The notes under the pieces were generated by a model. That model was not told the DNA's origin, did no database searches, and worked only from the letters and a program-made list of their open reading frames with translations. A program made the translations under genes and the position numbers. Shown one piece after another: positions 29,678 to 40,168 of a stretch of 64,000 nucleotides of DNA. The stretch lies in NCBI RefSeq assembly GCF_029946505.1, contig NZ_JARZHG010000005.1, forward strand, positions 186,001 through 250,000, given 5' to 3'. Source of the DNA: Polyangium sp. y55x31 (lineage in GTDB: Bacteria; Myxococcota_A; Polyangia; Polyangiales; Polyangiaceae). Numbering within the stretch: position 1 is the stretch's first letter; every line of letters starts with the position of its first letter.

Positions 29678-31581
29678 CCCCGCGCCCTCCCGGAGACGGC
29701 GAGGAGATCACGCACGACAGCTCGTCCGCGCTTCGCAAGCTCTTCGAGGCTCGCCGCGCTCGCGCCCGGATCGAAGCGCAGCGCCGAGGCCTCGTCGAGC
29801 AGGCTCCGCGTGCGAGACGCGAGGTCCTCGGAGACGCCCGCGTCTTCGAGTTCCTTCGTGAGATCGCCGAGCAGGATGCCGCGTGATTCGAGATCGGTCG
29901 CGGCCTTGATCGCGTGGTGGATCGCGCGCTCGACGGCCGCCGAGAGGGCCTTCGTGTCGCCACGCTCGCGCGCTTGATCGGCCTCGTCGAGCGCGACGTT
30001 CGCGAGGCGCGTCGGCGAGGAAGCGCCCGCGGCCCTGCGCGATCGGAGGCGCCGCGCGCCCGCGGCCGCCGTGGCGAGCAGGCCGTACGCGAGGGGCGGC
30101 GCGGCGATCACGACGTAGAGGCTCGCACCGTCGAAGAGGGGCGCGGAGGGCGCGATGAAGGCGCCGAGCGTGGCGCGCGGGGCAGGGAGGGTCGCGAAGG
30201 GATCGGCTTCGCCTTTCGGGGCCGCTGGATCGGCGCCGGGCGCGGCGCTCGGAGACGCGCTCGCGGACGCTCGGGGATCGGGCGTGGCGGAGGGCGCGAC
30301 GTCGACCTTGCCGAGCTCGACGCTCGCGACCTCGTACCGCTTCGATGTGGGATCCCAGTACGGCAGGTCGATCTTGCCGAGCTCGACCTGGCCTTGCTCC
30401 TGGATGCGGACGACGTACCCGAACGATCGATAGCCCGTGATGATCGCGCCTTGCGGGCCGATCGACTCGCGCTTCTCGGGATCGAGCCACTCGACGCCGG
30501 TGCGCGCCGGCACCGCGAGCGTCTGCGGGAAGTTGCCGCTGCCCTTCACCTGCACGGTGACCGCGATCGATCCGCCCTGCGTGAGGCGACGCGGCTCGAC
30601 GGTGGCCGAGAGCGAGAACCGACCGACGTCGCCGAGGACGTAGCCCGGCGGGCGACCCGCGCGCGGCGGCTCGGTCACGTGGATGACGAGGTCCTCGCTC
30701 GACCGATCGACCATGCGGCCGACGTGCTGGCCCGAGAACTTGATGGTCATCGGTCCGACGTGCAGATCACCCGTGCGGACGGGGAAAAGCGCGACGCGAT
30801 CGATGAGGCGCGCCATGTACGTCTTGCCGCCCGCGCGCGTGCGGAACGGCGGCTCGAAGCCGGGCGTCGAGATCATCGACATGCGGATGAAGTCGGTCAT
30901 CGACGCGTCGCGCGCCGGCGCCATCTCCACGTTCACGCGCTGGTAGATGTAGAACGAGACGGTGACCTGCTCGCCGACGACGGCCTCTTTCTTGTCGGCG
31001 CGCGCATGGAGGAACACGTACGGATCGGGCGCGGTCTTGAGCTCGAGCTTCTCGTCGAGCGCGGGCTGCGGCTCGTCGTCGTCATCGTCGTCGGCGAAGG
31101 GATCGTGGCCGCCGAAGATCTGCCCGAAGAGCCCAGGGCCGCCCGGCAAGAGGAACGGGCTCTGCGGCCTGCGGCGGCCGCTCGCGGGGACGACCTCGAC
31201 CTCGACGGCTTGCCCGGAGACACGTTTCCCCTGCCAGAGTACGCTCGGCGCGGGGATCTTCACGCGGCCGGGCGCGTTCGAGACGAGCTGCCAGCTCGCG
31301 TCGATGCCGACGCGCGTGCTCCCGTTGATCGAGACCATCGAGGTGCCGACGGCCGGACCGCCCTGAATCGTGGCGCCCGCGGGCGGCGCGAGGCGCGGAT
31401 CGTTCGGGATGGGCTCGCCGGGCGTGACGAGCGCGGAGAGCTGCACCGAGAAGGGCTCGCCGACCTCGACCTTGCGCGCGCTCACGCGGGTCGTGACCTG
31501 CGGATCGGCATGCGCGATCGTTGCGACTGAAACGATCGCGGCCTGCACGCCGAGGAGGCACGCGAGCGCCCCGGCCCTCAC
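29674..31581 (-). CDS. BatD-like protein
   Basis: A 635-residue exported protein of the BatD (DUF-type beta-sandwich) family. Signal peptide about 1-25 (ending AHA), then three immunoglobulin-like beta domains (ARKVEVGEPFSVQLSALV, VSFYIYQRVNVEMAP, LSATVEPRRLTQGGSIAVTVQVKG), a membrane segment around 490-510 and a cytoplasmic coiled tail. BatD is thought to scaffold the VWA proteins BatA/BatB in the periplasm. GTG at 31581 overlaps the BatC-like stop (GTGA) and the stop overlaps batE by four bases. Length and order fit BatD of other operons. Confidence 0.9.
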   Translation of the reverse strand: MRAGALACLLGVQAAIVSVATIAHADPQVTTRVSARKVEVGEPFSVQLSALVTPGEPIPNDPRLAPPAGATIQGGPAVGTSMVSINGSTRVGIDASWQLVSNAPGRVKIPAPSVLWQGKRVSGQAVEVEVVPASGRRRPQSPFLLPGGPGLFGQIFGGHDPFADDDDDDEPQPALDEKLELKTAPDPYVFLHARADKKEAVVGEQVTVSFYIYQRVNVEMAPARDASMTDFIRMSMISTPGFEPPFRTRAGGKTYMARLIDRVALFPVRTGDLHVGPMTIKFSGQHVGRMVDRSSEDLVIHVTEPPRAGRPPGYVLGDVGRFSLSATVEPRRLTQGGSIAVTVQVKGSGNFPQTLAVPARTGVEWLDPEKRESIGPQGAIITGYRSFGYVVRIQEQGQVELGKIDLPYWDPTSKRYEVASVELGKVDVAPSATPDPRASASASPSAAPGADPAAPKGEADPFATLPAPRATLGAFIAPSAPLFDGASLYVVIAAPPLAYGLLATAAAGARRLRSRRAAGASSPTRLANVALDEADQARERGDTKALSAAVERAIHHAIKAATDLESRGILLGDLTKELEDAGVSEDLASRTRSLLDEASALRFDPGASAASLEELAKRGRAVVRDLLAVSGRARG

Positions 31582-32678
31582 TTGTCCTCCATCACGCGAC
31601 CGCGCCGCGTGCCGGCCTTCATCTTGGCCTCCTGCTCCTGGTAGGTCGGCGCCTCCTCGAAGCGATCGAGGATGCGATCTTCCTGGCCCGGCTGAGGCTC
31701 GGGCGACGCGGGTTGCGGCGGCGGAGGCGGCGACTGTCCACCGTCCTGTCCGCCCGCATCCTGGCCCGCGTCCCCGTCTCCGCCGTCGCCTCCGCCGTCG
31801 TCGCCGGCATCTTTCCCGCCGTCGTCGCCGCCGTCCTCGCCCGCGTCGTTGCCGCCGTCGTCACCGCCGTCCGAGCCATCAGATCCATCGTCGCCGTCGG
31901 ATCCATCACTCGCGTCGTCGCCGCCGTCCTGGCCTGCGTCCTGGTTCGCGTCCTGATCGGCGTCTTGCCCCGCGTCCTTCTGGTCCTCGATGCGCCGGAG
32001 CGCGATGGCGCGGTTCCACGCGGCGTCGCGCCCGATGCCGTCGGCGGCCGCGTCCTCGGGCAAACCCGGAATGAGCGCGAGCGCGTCGTCGTAGTGGCGC
32101 ACGGCTTCCTCGTACTTCTTCCGCAAGAACTCGAGGTTGCCCGCGAGGTAGTGCGCGCGCGCGCGCAGATCGATCGGGACCTTCGGATCCTCGGCGATCG
32201 CCCGCACGACGATGAGCGCGCAGTCGATCTCGAGCGAGCGCATCGCGGCGAGCTGCTCCTCCTCGGGGCCGCCGTCGCCTTGCTCCTCCTCGCCGAAGCG
32301 CCGGCCGTACTTCTCCGCGACCGAGAAGAGCACGAGGCCGAGATCGAACGAGCCGTTGTACTTCTGGCGAACCGCGTCCGGGAGGCCGAGGCCTGCGTCC
32401 GTGCACGGGCCCGTGCCGAGGTACGTTTCGAGCGCCTGCTCGGCCGATTCGAAGCGGCCCGCGTCGAGATCGGCGAGGGCCTGATCGACGACGGGCGCGT
32501 TGCGTTCGAACGGCGAGCTCGGGTCCCATCCGGTGCATCCGGACGCGAGCCAGGTCGCGCCGCCGGCGACGCAGGCGAGCGCGAAGAGGGCGATCGCCGC
32601 GGTCTTCACGCGGTCACGCAGCACGTTCGATCCACCCGCGGCGCGAGGGACGCGTGGTTTGCGATCAGGCCGGGACAC
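31578..32678 (-). CDS. BatC-like TPR protein with acidic Gly/Asp-rich tail
   Basis: A 366-residue protein: N-terminal membrane segment (about 28-46, with CTGW after it), two TPR repeats (ADLDAGRFESAEQALETYLG and the DLRARAHYLAGNLEFLRKKYEEAVRHY region, about 63-195), then an acidic low-complexity tract of Asp/Gly (about 215-302) made of GDDGSD/GQDAD-type repeats, a Pro-rich stretch and a short basic end. BatC proteins carry TPRs between BatB and BatD, which fits here; the Asp/Gly tract is unusual and may bind Ca or act as a flexible spacer. The GTG at 32678 overlaps the batB stop by 14 bases; the stop overlaps batD (GTGA). Confidence 0.83.
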   Translation of the reverse strand: MSRPDRKPRVPRAAGGSNVLRDRVKTAAIALFALACVAGGATWLASGCTGWDPSSPFERNAPVVDQALADLDAGRFESAEQALETYLGTGPCTDAGLGLPDAVRQKYNGSFDLGLVLFSVAEKYGRRFGEEEQGDGGPEEEQLAAMRSLEIDCALIVVRAIAEDPKVPIDLRARAHYLAGNLEFLRKKYEEAVRHYDDALALIPGLPEDAAADGIGRDAAWNRAIALRRIEDQKDAGQDADQDANQDAGQDGGDDASDGSDGDDGSDGSDGGDDGGNDAGEDGGDDGGKDAGDDGGGDGGDGDAGQDAGGQDGGQSPPPPPQPASPEPQPGQEDRILDRFEEAPTYQEQEAKMKAGTRRGRVMEDK

Positions 32679-33765
32679 GACGCGCCTCCTTTCGTTTGCG
32701 CTCGCCCGCGGGCGCGATCGGCTTCGGCGCGGCCCTGCGGCGGAGGATCCGGAGCGGCGCGTCCGTGATCAGCGCCTCGGCCACGAGCAGGAGGATCGCG
32801 AGCCCGAGCGGGTAGTAATAAACGTCGGCGTAGACCGTCTCGATCTTCTCGGCGAGCTCGCTCTTCATCTGCTTGCGCAGATCCGCGGCGATCCGATCGA
32901 TCCCGGTCGTGCCCTTCTCCGCGACGATGATCTCGCCGCCCGGCGTCGAGGCGGCGATCGACGCGAGCTGCTTCTCGCCGTGCACGGTGAGCGCCGTCGT
33001 GAGCGGTTTTCCGTTCCGGTCCGTCCGGAAGCCGACGACCCGGCCGTCCTCGCCGACCTCGGGGATCCGCTCGGGCGTACGGCCGCCGATCTGCACGACG
33101 TGCACCGTCGTCCCCTCGGCGCCGAGCTGACGCGCGACGGAGGCCGGATCACCCTCGAGGTCCTCGCCGTCCGTGACGAGCAGGATAATTCGTTTGTGCT
33201 CCGACGATTTCGGATCCCGCTTCAAGAGGTCGCGCGCGAGCGTCAGGGCGCGGGCGATCGCGGTGCCGCCGATGGGCATGTCGTTCGGGTCGAGCTGGCG
33301 GAGGAACTGCGCGACCGCGGCGCCGTCGGCGGTGAGGGGAAAACCCATCGGCTCACCGGCGAACGCGACGGCGGCGAAACGCGCGCCTTCGAGCTCCTTC
33401 ACGAGCCGCGCGACCTCGACCTTCGCCCGGAAGATCCGCGAGGGCTCGACGTCCCGCGCGTACATGCTCTTCGAGTAGTCGAGCACGAGGACCACGTCGA
33501 CGTTCGTCGCCGGCACGAGGCGCGTCCCCTTGCCGTACTGCGGGCGCGCCGCCGCAAAAAACGCGAGCGCTGTAGCCATCACGAGGAGGACGGCCTTCCA
33601 TGCGCGGCGTACGGAGGGGTCACTCGTCCGCAGCGCCTCGACTCGTTCGAGATCACCAAAGGCCTGCGCCGCGCGACGCCGATAAACCGCGCCGAGCGCG
33701 AGCAGGAGCGCGACGAGGGCCGCGAGGGCCGTGCAGAACAGGAAGACGGGCGCGCCGAAGATCAC
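32665..33765 (-). CDS. BatB-like VWA-domain membrane protein
   Basis: A 366-residue von Willebrand factor A protein: two N-terminal membrane helices (about 5-27 and 57-73), VWA domain (about 90-290) with MIDAS DxSxS Asp96/Ser98/Ser100 (DYSKS) and LVTDGED, and a C-terminal helix (about 320-340). BatA and BatB form a membrane pair in aerotolerance operons. Start: GTG at 33765 after GGAGG with five-base spacing; it overlaps the BatA-like stop by four bases (GTGA). The C terminus runs into batC with a 14-base overlap. Confidence 0.9.
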   Translation of the reverse strand: MIFGAPVFLFCTALAALVALLLALGAVYRRRAAQAFGDLERVEALRTSDPSVRRAWKAVLLVMATALAFFAAARPQYGKGTRLVPATNVDVVLVLDYSKSMYARDVEPSRIFRAKVEVARLVKELEGARFAAVAFAGEPMGFPLTADGAAVAQFLRQLDPNDMPIGGTAIARALTLARDLLKRDPKSSEHKRIILLVTDGEDLEGDPASVARQLGAEGTTVHVVQIGGRTPERIPEVGEDGRVVGFRTDRNGKPLTTALTVHGEKQLASIAASTPGGEIIVAEKGTTGIDRIAADLRKQMKSELAEKIETVYADVYYYPLGLAILLLVAEALITDAPLRILRRRAAPKPIAPAGERKRKEARRVPA

Positions 33766-34898
33766 GGGAACCTCCGGAGCAGCCACGCGCGAAGGAGCGC
33801 GTCGAGGCCCACGAGCACGACGCCGGGGACGAGCAGGAAGGGGAACAGATCCTCGAACGATCCGCGGCTCGCCTCGAAGCGCGTCTTCTCCAGCTTGTCG
33901 AGCACCGCGTGCATGCTCTCGGCGAGCGCCTTCGCGTCGGTCGCGATGTACGCCTCGCCCTTCGTGGTCTTGGCGATCCACTTGAGCAGCTCGGGGTTCA
34001 CCGGGTAGCGGCGGCGCACGTAGCGCGGCTGGCCGAGCAGATCGAAGCCGTCCTCGACGTCGACCTCGTCGTCGTTGCCGATCTGGATCGTGTTCACCTG
34101 CGCGCCCACGCTCGTCGCGAGGTGCGTCGCGTACTGCGGCGAAACCAGGCCTTCCTTGTTGTCGCCGTCCGTGAGCAGCACGATCACCTTCGACTGCGCG
34201 TCGCTCTTGCGCAGGCGCGCGACGGCCGTGGCGAGCCCGTCGCCGATCGCCGTGCTCGATCCGTCGATCACGTCGAGCGTCATCTTGCCGACGAGCTCGC
34301 TCAGGAGGTGATAGTCGAGCGTGGGCGGCGAGAGGACATACGCGCTCTTGCCGAAGACGACGACGCCGATGCGGTCGGTCTTCCGGCGCGAGATGAAGTC
34401 CTGGAGGACGATCTTCGCCGTATCGAGCCGCGTGAGGCGCTTGCCGCGCGGCAGCGTGATCCGGCCCGGAAGATCGCCCGGCTTGGCGTCGAGGATCGCG
34501 CGCATCGAGCCCGAGAGGTCGAGCGCGACCACGATGTCGATGCCTTTGTCGTCGCTGCGCTCGTCGCGCAGGATCGAGATCGGGCGCGCGATCGCGGTGA
34601 CGAGCAGCGCGACTGAGACGGCACGGAGGACGCCCGGCAGATCCCGGAGCTTTGCGCGCACGCCACGCGGGCCGGTGGTGAAGGGGAAGATCGTGCCGAC
34701 GCGCAGCCGCGGCGTTCGCCGGTCCTGACCCGCCGTGCCCCACCAGAGCAGGACCGGCACGATCCCGAGGCCGAGGAGCAGCCACGGCAGCTCGAAGCTC
34801 GCGCTCTCCCAGGCGTCGCGCCGCGCGAAGAAGGGCCACGCGAGCGCGAGCGCGAGCACGACGAGCGTCTGCAAGAGGACGAGGGCAAACCGCTTCAT
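33762..34898 (-). CDS. BatA-like VWA-domain membrane protein
   Basis: A 378-residue VWA protein with membrane helices at about 4-23 and 38-54, a further one around 93-103, the VWA domain with MIDAS DxSxS at Asp127/Ser129/Ser131 (DLSGSM) and LLTDGDN, and a C-terminal helix (about 348-368). In Bat systems the VWA proteins are the likely targets of the MoxR ATPase. The ATG at 34898 overlaps the preceding stop (ATGA) and the stop overlaps batB. The metal site is intact, so it should bind a protein partner by the usual MIDAS chemistry; that partner is not known here. Confidence 0.92.
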   Translation of the reverse strand: MKRFALVLLQTLVVLALALAWPFFARRDAWESASFELPWLLLGLGIVPVLLWWGTAGQDRRTPRLRVGTIFPFTTGPRGVRAKLRDLPGVLRAVSVALLVTAIARPISILRDERSDDKGIDIVVALDLSGSMRAILDAKPGDLPGRITLPRGKRLTRLDTAKIVLQDFISRRKTDRIGVVVFGKSAYVLSPPTLDYHLLSELVGKMTLDVIDGSSTAIGDGLATAVARLRKSDAQSKVIVLLTDGDNKEGLVSPQYATHLATSVGAQVNTIQIGNDDEVDVEDGFDLLGQPRYVRRRYPVNPELLKWIAKTTKGEAYIATDAKALAESMHAVLDKLEKTRFEASRGSFEDLFPFLLVPGVVLVGLDALLRAWLLRRFP

Positions 34899-36019
34899 GT
34901 CGGCCCTCCCGCCGCTTCCTTGTGCGCCGCGGTCTCGCCGGTGGAGGCCTGCGGCGGCGTCGTGTTGCGCACGATCGTGATGCCGCGTTCGAGCGCGGCG
35001 AGGCAGTCGTTTTCGCTCGGCACGACGCGCGCGAACTTCACGAGATCCGCCTCTTCGAGGAAGCGCGTGATCGTGTCGAGCCCGCGCACCGGCGGGCGCA
35101 CGCGCGCGAGCGTCCGCTGCATCTCGTCGGTCGTGCTCTCGAGACCATCGAAGCCGTACCGCGCGCCGAGGTACTTGCGCACGCAGTCGCTCACGCGGTC
35201 GAAGTACTCGTCGTTTTTGCCCTCGATGATGAGGCTCGACGCGCGGATCGCTTCGAGCTCTTCGAGCGCCGCGATCCACGGTAGCTTCGGCGCGACGTAC
35301 GGCTCGGGCTTCGGGCGGCGCGACCAGCGCACGAAGAGCCACGCGCCGATCGCCGTGAGGATCGCCCCCACGAGCGCGCCCACGGCGAGCTGCTTCGCGA
35401 GCACCCACTCCTCGCGTTGTGATCTCCCGTCGGGGTTCGGTCGGACCTTCGGATCGAGCTCGTTCGCGATCGGATCCTCGATCAGGATCGGATGCGGCGC
35501 CGTGCAGATCGTCACGAGATCCCCGCTCGCGCGCGCCAGCGTGATCGGCACGGGCGGCAGCATCATCACGTTGCGACCGGGGTTCTTGGGCAGGGCCACG
35601 AACGGGATCGTCACCTTCGTCGTGGACGACGTCTCGCTCGCCTCCGTGACCGCGATCGGGCCTGCGCCGCCGTCCGGGTCGGGCAGGACGAACCCTGCCT
35701 CTTCGAGCGCCTTGTACTGATCGCTGCCTCGCTCGACGCGAAAACCGCCGGGCATCACGGTCTCGCCCTTGCCGTGCACGACCGTGATCTCGAGCGGCGC
35801 GGCCCAGCCGCTCGTCCCGCGCTCGGGGAACGTGTCCGTGATCTTCGGCCGGCTCGCGCCCTCGGGCACACGCTCCACGCACGACGCCCACACCCGCGCG
35901 CCCGCGTCCGCCGCCGGCGCGCCCGCGTCCGCGTCCGTCTCCTCGGCCGACGCCGTGCGCGACGCGGCGACGGCGACCAGGGCCACGGCGAACACGAGCG
36001 GGAGGCATGTCCTCGTCAT
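34895..36019 (-). CDS. DUF4381-like membrane protein (Bat operon)
   Basis: A 374-residue protein: signal peptide about 1-25 (ending RTASA), a periplasmic beta domain (ITDTFPERGTSGWAAPLEITV onward, about 60-175), a single membrane helix (LAVGALVGAILTAIGAWLFV, about 210-230) and a cytoplasmic helical region (about 245-355) with YFDRVSDCVRKYLGARYGFDG. The last part looks like the DUF4381 protein that lies between DUF58 and the VWA genes in many MoxR operons, though the periplasmic domain is larger than usual. It overlaps both neighbours by four bases. Function unknown; context says it is a structural part of the complex. Confidence 0.78.
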   Translation of the reverse strand: MTRTCLPLVFAVALVAVAASRTASAEETDADAGAPAADAGARVWASCVERVPEGASRPKITDTFPERGTSGWAAPLEITVVHGKGETVMPGGFRVERGSDQYKALEEAGFVLPDPDGGAGPIAVTEASETSSTTKVTIPFVALPKNPGRNVMMLPPVPITLARASGDLVTICTAPHPILIEDPIANELDPKVRPNPDGRSQREEWVLAKQLAVGALVGAILTAIGAWLFVRWSRRPKPEPYVAPKLPWIAALEELEAIRASSLIIEGKNDEYFDRVSDCVRKYLGARYGFDGLESTTDEMQRTLARVRPPVRGLDTITRFLEEADLVKFARVVPSENDCLAALERGITIVRNTTPPQASTGETAAHKEAAGGPT

Positions 36020-37029
36020 CGCCGGGCCCTCCTCGCGCGCTTCGCGAAGAGCTGACGCAGCGGCTCCACGTAGCTCTGGTCCGTGCGGATCGTGACCGTG
36101 TCGACCGCGAGCTTCTTGAACAGCTTGTCCCGCTCGCGCCGCATCTTCCGCATCTCGGCCGCGTACCGCTCCCGCACCTTGCGATCCGAGGTGTCGACGA
36201 GCACCTGCTCGCCCGTCTCCAGATCCTCGAACGTCGCGAGCCCGACGTCCGGCAGCTCCGCGTCGCGTGGATCCTCGATCACGACCGGGATCACGTCGTG
36301 CTTGCTCGCCGCGAGCGCGAGGGCCCGCTCGTAGCCGTGGTCGAAGAAGTCGCTCACGACGAACGCGACGCTCCTTCGTTTCTGCACCTTCGACAGCGTC
36401 TCCAGCGCGACCCGGAGGCTCGTCCCCGCGCTCTCCGGCTCGTGCCCCAGGATCTCGCGGATGACGCGCATCACGTGTTTGTCGCCCTTCTTCGGCGGGA
36501 CGATCTTCTCCACGCGATCCGTGGCCAACACGAGGCCCACGCGGTCGTTGTTGCGGATCGCGCTGAACGCGCAGAGCGCGCAGATCTCCGCGGCCACCGC
36601 GGCCTTCGAGGCCCGACGTGTCCCGAAGAGCTCGCTCTCCGACGCGTCGACCACGAGCATCACGGTCATCTCGCGCTCTTCGACGAAGACCTTCACGAAG
36701 GCCTCGTTCATGCGCGCCGACACGTTCCAGTCGATCCAGCGCACGTCGTCGCCGGGGTGGTACGCGCGCACCTCGCGGAACGAGAGGCCCTGGCCGCGGA
36801 ACACCGACGAGTACGTCCCCGAGAGCTGCTCGTTCGCGATGTGGCTCGTCTTGATCTCGATCACGCGCAGCCGCTTGAGCAGCTCCGCGGCGTCGGCCTT
36901 CGCGCCTTCCTTCTTGTTCGGCGCGTCGTCCGGCGGGGGCTCGTCGCCGAGCCCGAAGAACGCGCGCAGGCGCTCCCCAAAGCTCGGGCTCTTCGTCGCC
37001 CCCTTCTTCGTGCGGCCGGCGGCCTTCAC
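36016..37029 (-). CDS. DUF58 domain protein
   Basis: A 337-residue cytoplasmic protein with a DUF58 domain: EVRAYHPGDDVRWIDWNVSA (about 89-108) and the VWA-like segment MTVMLVVDASESELFG followed by a second helical half (about 195-330) with VVSDFFDHGYERALALAA. DUF58 proteins always accompany MoxR ATPases and are thought to act between the ATPase and the membrane VWA pair. The N terminus has a Lys-rich linker. The GTG at 37029 overlaps the moxR stop (GTGA) and the stop overlaps the next gene by four bases. Confidence 0.92.
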   Translation of the reverse strand: MKAAGRTKKGATKSPSFGERLRAFFGLGDEPPPDDAPNKKEGAKADAAELLKRLRVIEIKTSHIANEQLSGTYSSVFRGQGLSFREVRAYHPGDDVRWIDWNVSARMNEAFVKVFVEEREMTVMLVVDASESELFGTRRASKAAVAAEICALCAFSAIRNNDRVGLVLATDRVEKIVPPKKGDKHVMRVIREILGHEPESAGTSLRVALETLSKVQKRRSVAFVVSDFFDHGYERALALAASKHDVIPVVIEDPRDAELPDVGLATFEDLETGEQVLVDTSDRKVRERYAAEMRKMRRERDKLFKKLAVDTVTIRTDQSYVEPLRQLFAKRARRARR

Positions 37030-38012
37030 GGCACCTCGACCACCTCGAACACGCGCCGCACGACCTGCTCGGTCGTCACCTCTTCGGCCTCGGCCTCGTA
37101 CGTGAGCACCATGCGATGCCGCAGCACGTCCGGCCCCACGGCCTTCACGTCCTCGGGCGTCACGTACCCGCGGTGCCGCAAGAACGCGTGCGCCCGCGCG
37201 GCCAGCGCCAGCGCGATCGAGGCGCGCGGGCTCGCGCCGTACTCGATCATGCTCGCGAGCTCCTTCATGCCCTTCTGGCTCGGCTCGCGCGTCGCGAAGA
37301 CCACGTCGACGATGTAGTCCTTCACGCGGTCATCCATGTAGACGTCGCGCACGACCTTACGCGCAGAGACGAGCGTCTCGGGCTCGATGATCTTGTTCGC
37401 GCTCGCCTCGACGAGCCCCGTCGTGCGGTCGATGATCTGCCGCTCCTCCGCGCGCGTCGGGTACCCGACCTTCACCATCAGCATGAAGCGATCGACCTGC
37501 GCCTCGGGCAAACGGTACGTGCCCTCCTGCTCGATCGGGTTCTGCGTCGCCATGACCACGAAGGGATCGGGCAGCTTGTAGGTCGAGTCGCCGATCGTGA
37601 CCTGCTTCTCCTGCATCGCTTCGAGCAGCGCGCTCTGCACCTTCGCAGGCGCGCGGTTGATCTCGTCGGCGAGCACGAGGTTCGCGAAGATCGGGCCGAG
37701 CTTCGAGGAGAACTCGCCCTTCTGGTGGTTGTAGATGACCGTGCCGATAACGTCGGCGGGCAGGAGATCCGGCGTGAACTGGATGCGCGAGAACTTCGCG
37801 TGGAGCGCATCGCAGAGCGTGCGGACCGTGAGCGTCTTCGCGAGCCCCGGCACGCCTTCGAGCAGGACGTGCCCGCCCGTGAGCAGGCCGATCAGGATCC
37901 GCTCGAGCATGTAGGTTTGCCCGACGATCACCTTGCCGACTTCGGCGATCAGGTTGTCGACGAAGGCACTCTCTTTCGCGACGAGCTCGTTCAGGGCGCG
38001 GACGTCGTGCAT
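37026..38012 (-). CDS. MoxR-family AAA+ ATPase heading the Bat operon
   Basis: A 328-residue MoxR ATPase: Walker A GVPGLAKT (53-60), Walker B LVLADEINRAPAKVQSALLEAM, sensor 1 VMATQNPIEQEGTYRLPEAQ, a Lid domain to the end. It sits upstream of DUF58, DUF4381-like, two VWA proteins, TPR, BatD and BatE genes in one overlapping unit (37026-28874), the classical arrangement in which MoxR provides ATP-driven chaperone action on VWA proteins. The ATG at 38012 is preceded by about 160 bases of non-coding DNA (38013-38175 holds no gene), presumably with the operon promoter. Confidence 0.95.
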   Translation of the reverse strand: MHDVRALNELVAKESAFVDNLIAEVGKVIVGQTYMLERILIGLLTGGHVLLEGVPGLAKTLTVRTLCDALHAKFSRIQFTPDLLPADVIGTVIYNHQKGEFSSKLGPIFANLVLADEINRAPAKVQSALLEAMQEKQVTIGDSTYKLPDPFVVMATQNPIEQEGTYRLPEAQVDRFMLMVKVGYPTRAEERQIIDRTTGLVEASANKIIEPETLVSARKVVRDVYMDDRVKDYIVDVVFATREPSQKGMKELASMIEYGASPRASIALALAARAHAFLRHRGYVTPEDVKAVGPDVLRHRMVLTYEAEAEEVTTEQVVRRVFEVVEVP

Positions 38013-38175
38013 GGCATGAACCGGGAGGTTGTCTGGGCGGGCATTGCCGCGAAGCCGTCATGGCTCGATCCCGCGCCTCGCGCGAGATCGACGTGCGGCG
38101 TGCACATAGCAAGGCTCGCGGCGCCTGGACAGGCGCGGCGGCGCGTTTATTCCCGAAAGCGGCGCGCGGCGCTCG

Positions 38176-38493
38176 CTACATCGCCGGGATCACGTTGAGC
38201 ACCGCGTTTCCGCGAATCTTGCCGTAAAGCTGCCAGATCTCGATCTTGTACGGGCCCGGGGCCGAGGCCGTGAACTCGATCGGCGGCGCGCTCTGGGGCT
38301 TGCCCGTGGGCAGATCGCGCAGGACCCGCTCGATGATCACCTTGCCCGAGGGCGATTTGATCCGAACGTTGAACGGCGGATCCGCGTCATCGTCCGAGCG
38401 GAAAACGAGCTTGACCAGGTCCCCCACGCGCGCAGGGTCGGTCTTGCAGATCGTCTCGATTTCTCCGACGTTGTCGGTGATGGTCCGGGACAC
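38176..38493 (-). CDS. small hypothetical protein, beta-rich
   Basis: A 105-residue soluble protein with alternating polar/hydrophobic segments (RVGDLVKLVFRSDDDADPPFNV, GKVIIERVLRD, PYKIEIWQLYGKIRG), reading as a single immunoglobulin-like or lipocalin-like beta sandwich. No signal peptide. I do not recognise it. It is a stand-alone gene between the Bat operon and gcvPB, both on the same strand; a pair of hairpins lies just upstream. Its conserved-looking core and clean start suggest it is expressed, but nothing indicates function. Confidence 0.55.
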   Translation of the reverse strand: MSRTITDNVGEIETICKTDPARVGDLVKLVFRSDDDADPPFNVRIKSPSGKVIIERVLRDLPTGKPQSAPPIEFTASAPGPYKIEIWQLYGKIRGNAVLNVIPAM

Positions 38494-38533
38494 GCCGCTA
38501 CTCGTTCAGGCCTTTACGCTCTGACACGCCGCC

Positions 38534-38551
38534 CGCTCCCGAGAGGGAGCG
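38534..38551. terminator. hairpin between gcvPB and the small hypothetical gene
   Basis: CGCTCCC/GGGAGCG with loop GAGA, a perfect 7-bp stem, downstream of gcvPB on its strand and upstream of the next gene. No T run. Confidence 0.45.
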
Positions 38552-38584
38552 AGCGGCCGACGGGCGACATTGTACGCACGGACA

Positions 38585-38617
38585 ACTCCGGTTCGCGAAT
38601 TTGGGGCGAACCGGAGT
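38585..38617 (-). terminator. terminator hairpin of gcvPB
   Basis: Perfect 12-bp inverted repeat ACTCCGGTTCGC (38585-38596) and GCGAACCGGAGT (38606-38617), loop of nine bases, six bases past the gcvPB stop. The following minus-strand bases are not U-rich, so it may work as a processing or Rho-assisted site. Confidence 0.6.
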
Positions 38618-38623
38618 CCGTGT

Positions 38624-40123
<1,500 letters not shown>

Positions 40124-40168
40124 GTGTCGCCATCTCGCTCGGGCGAGGGAACGTCCCCGAGCCTTGTT

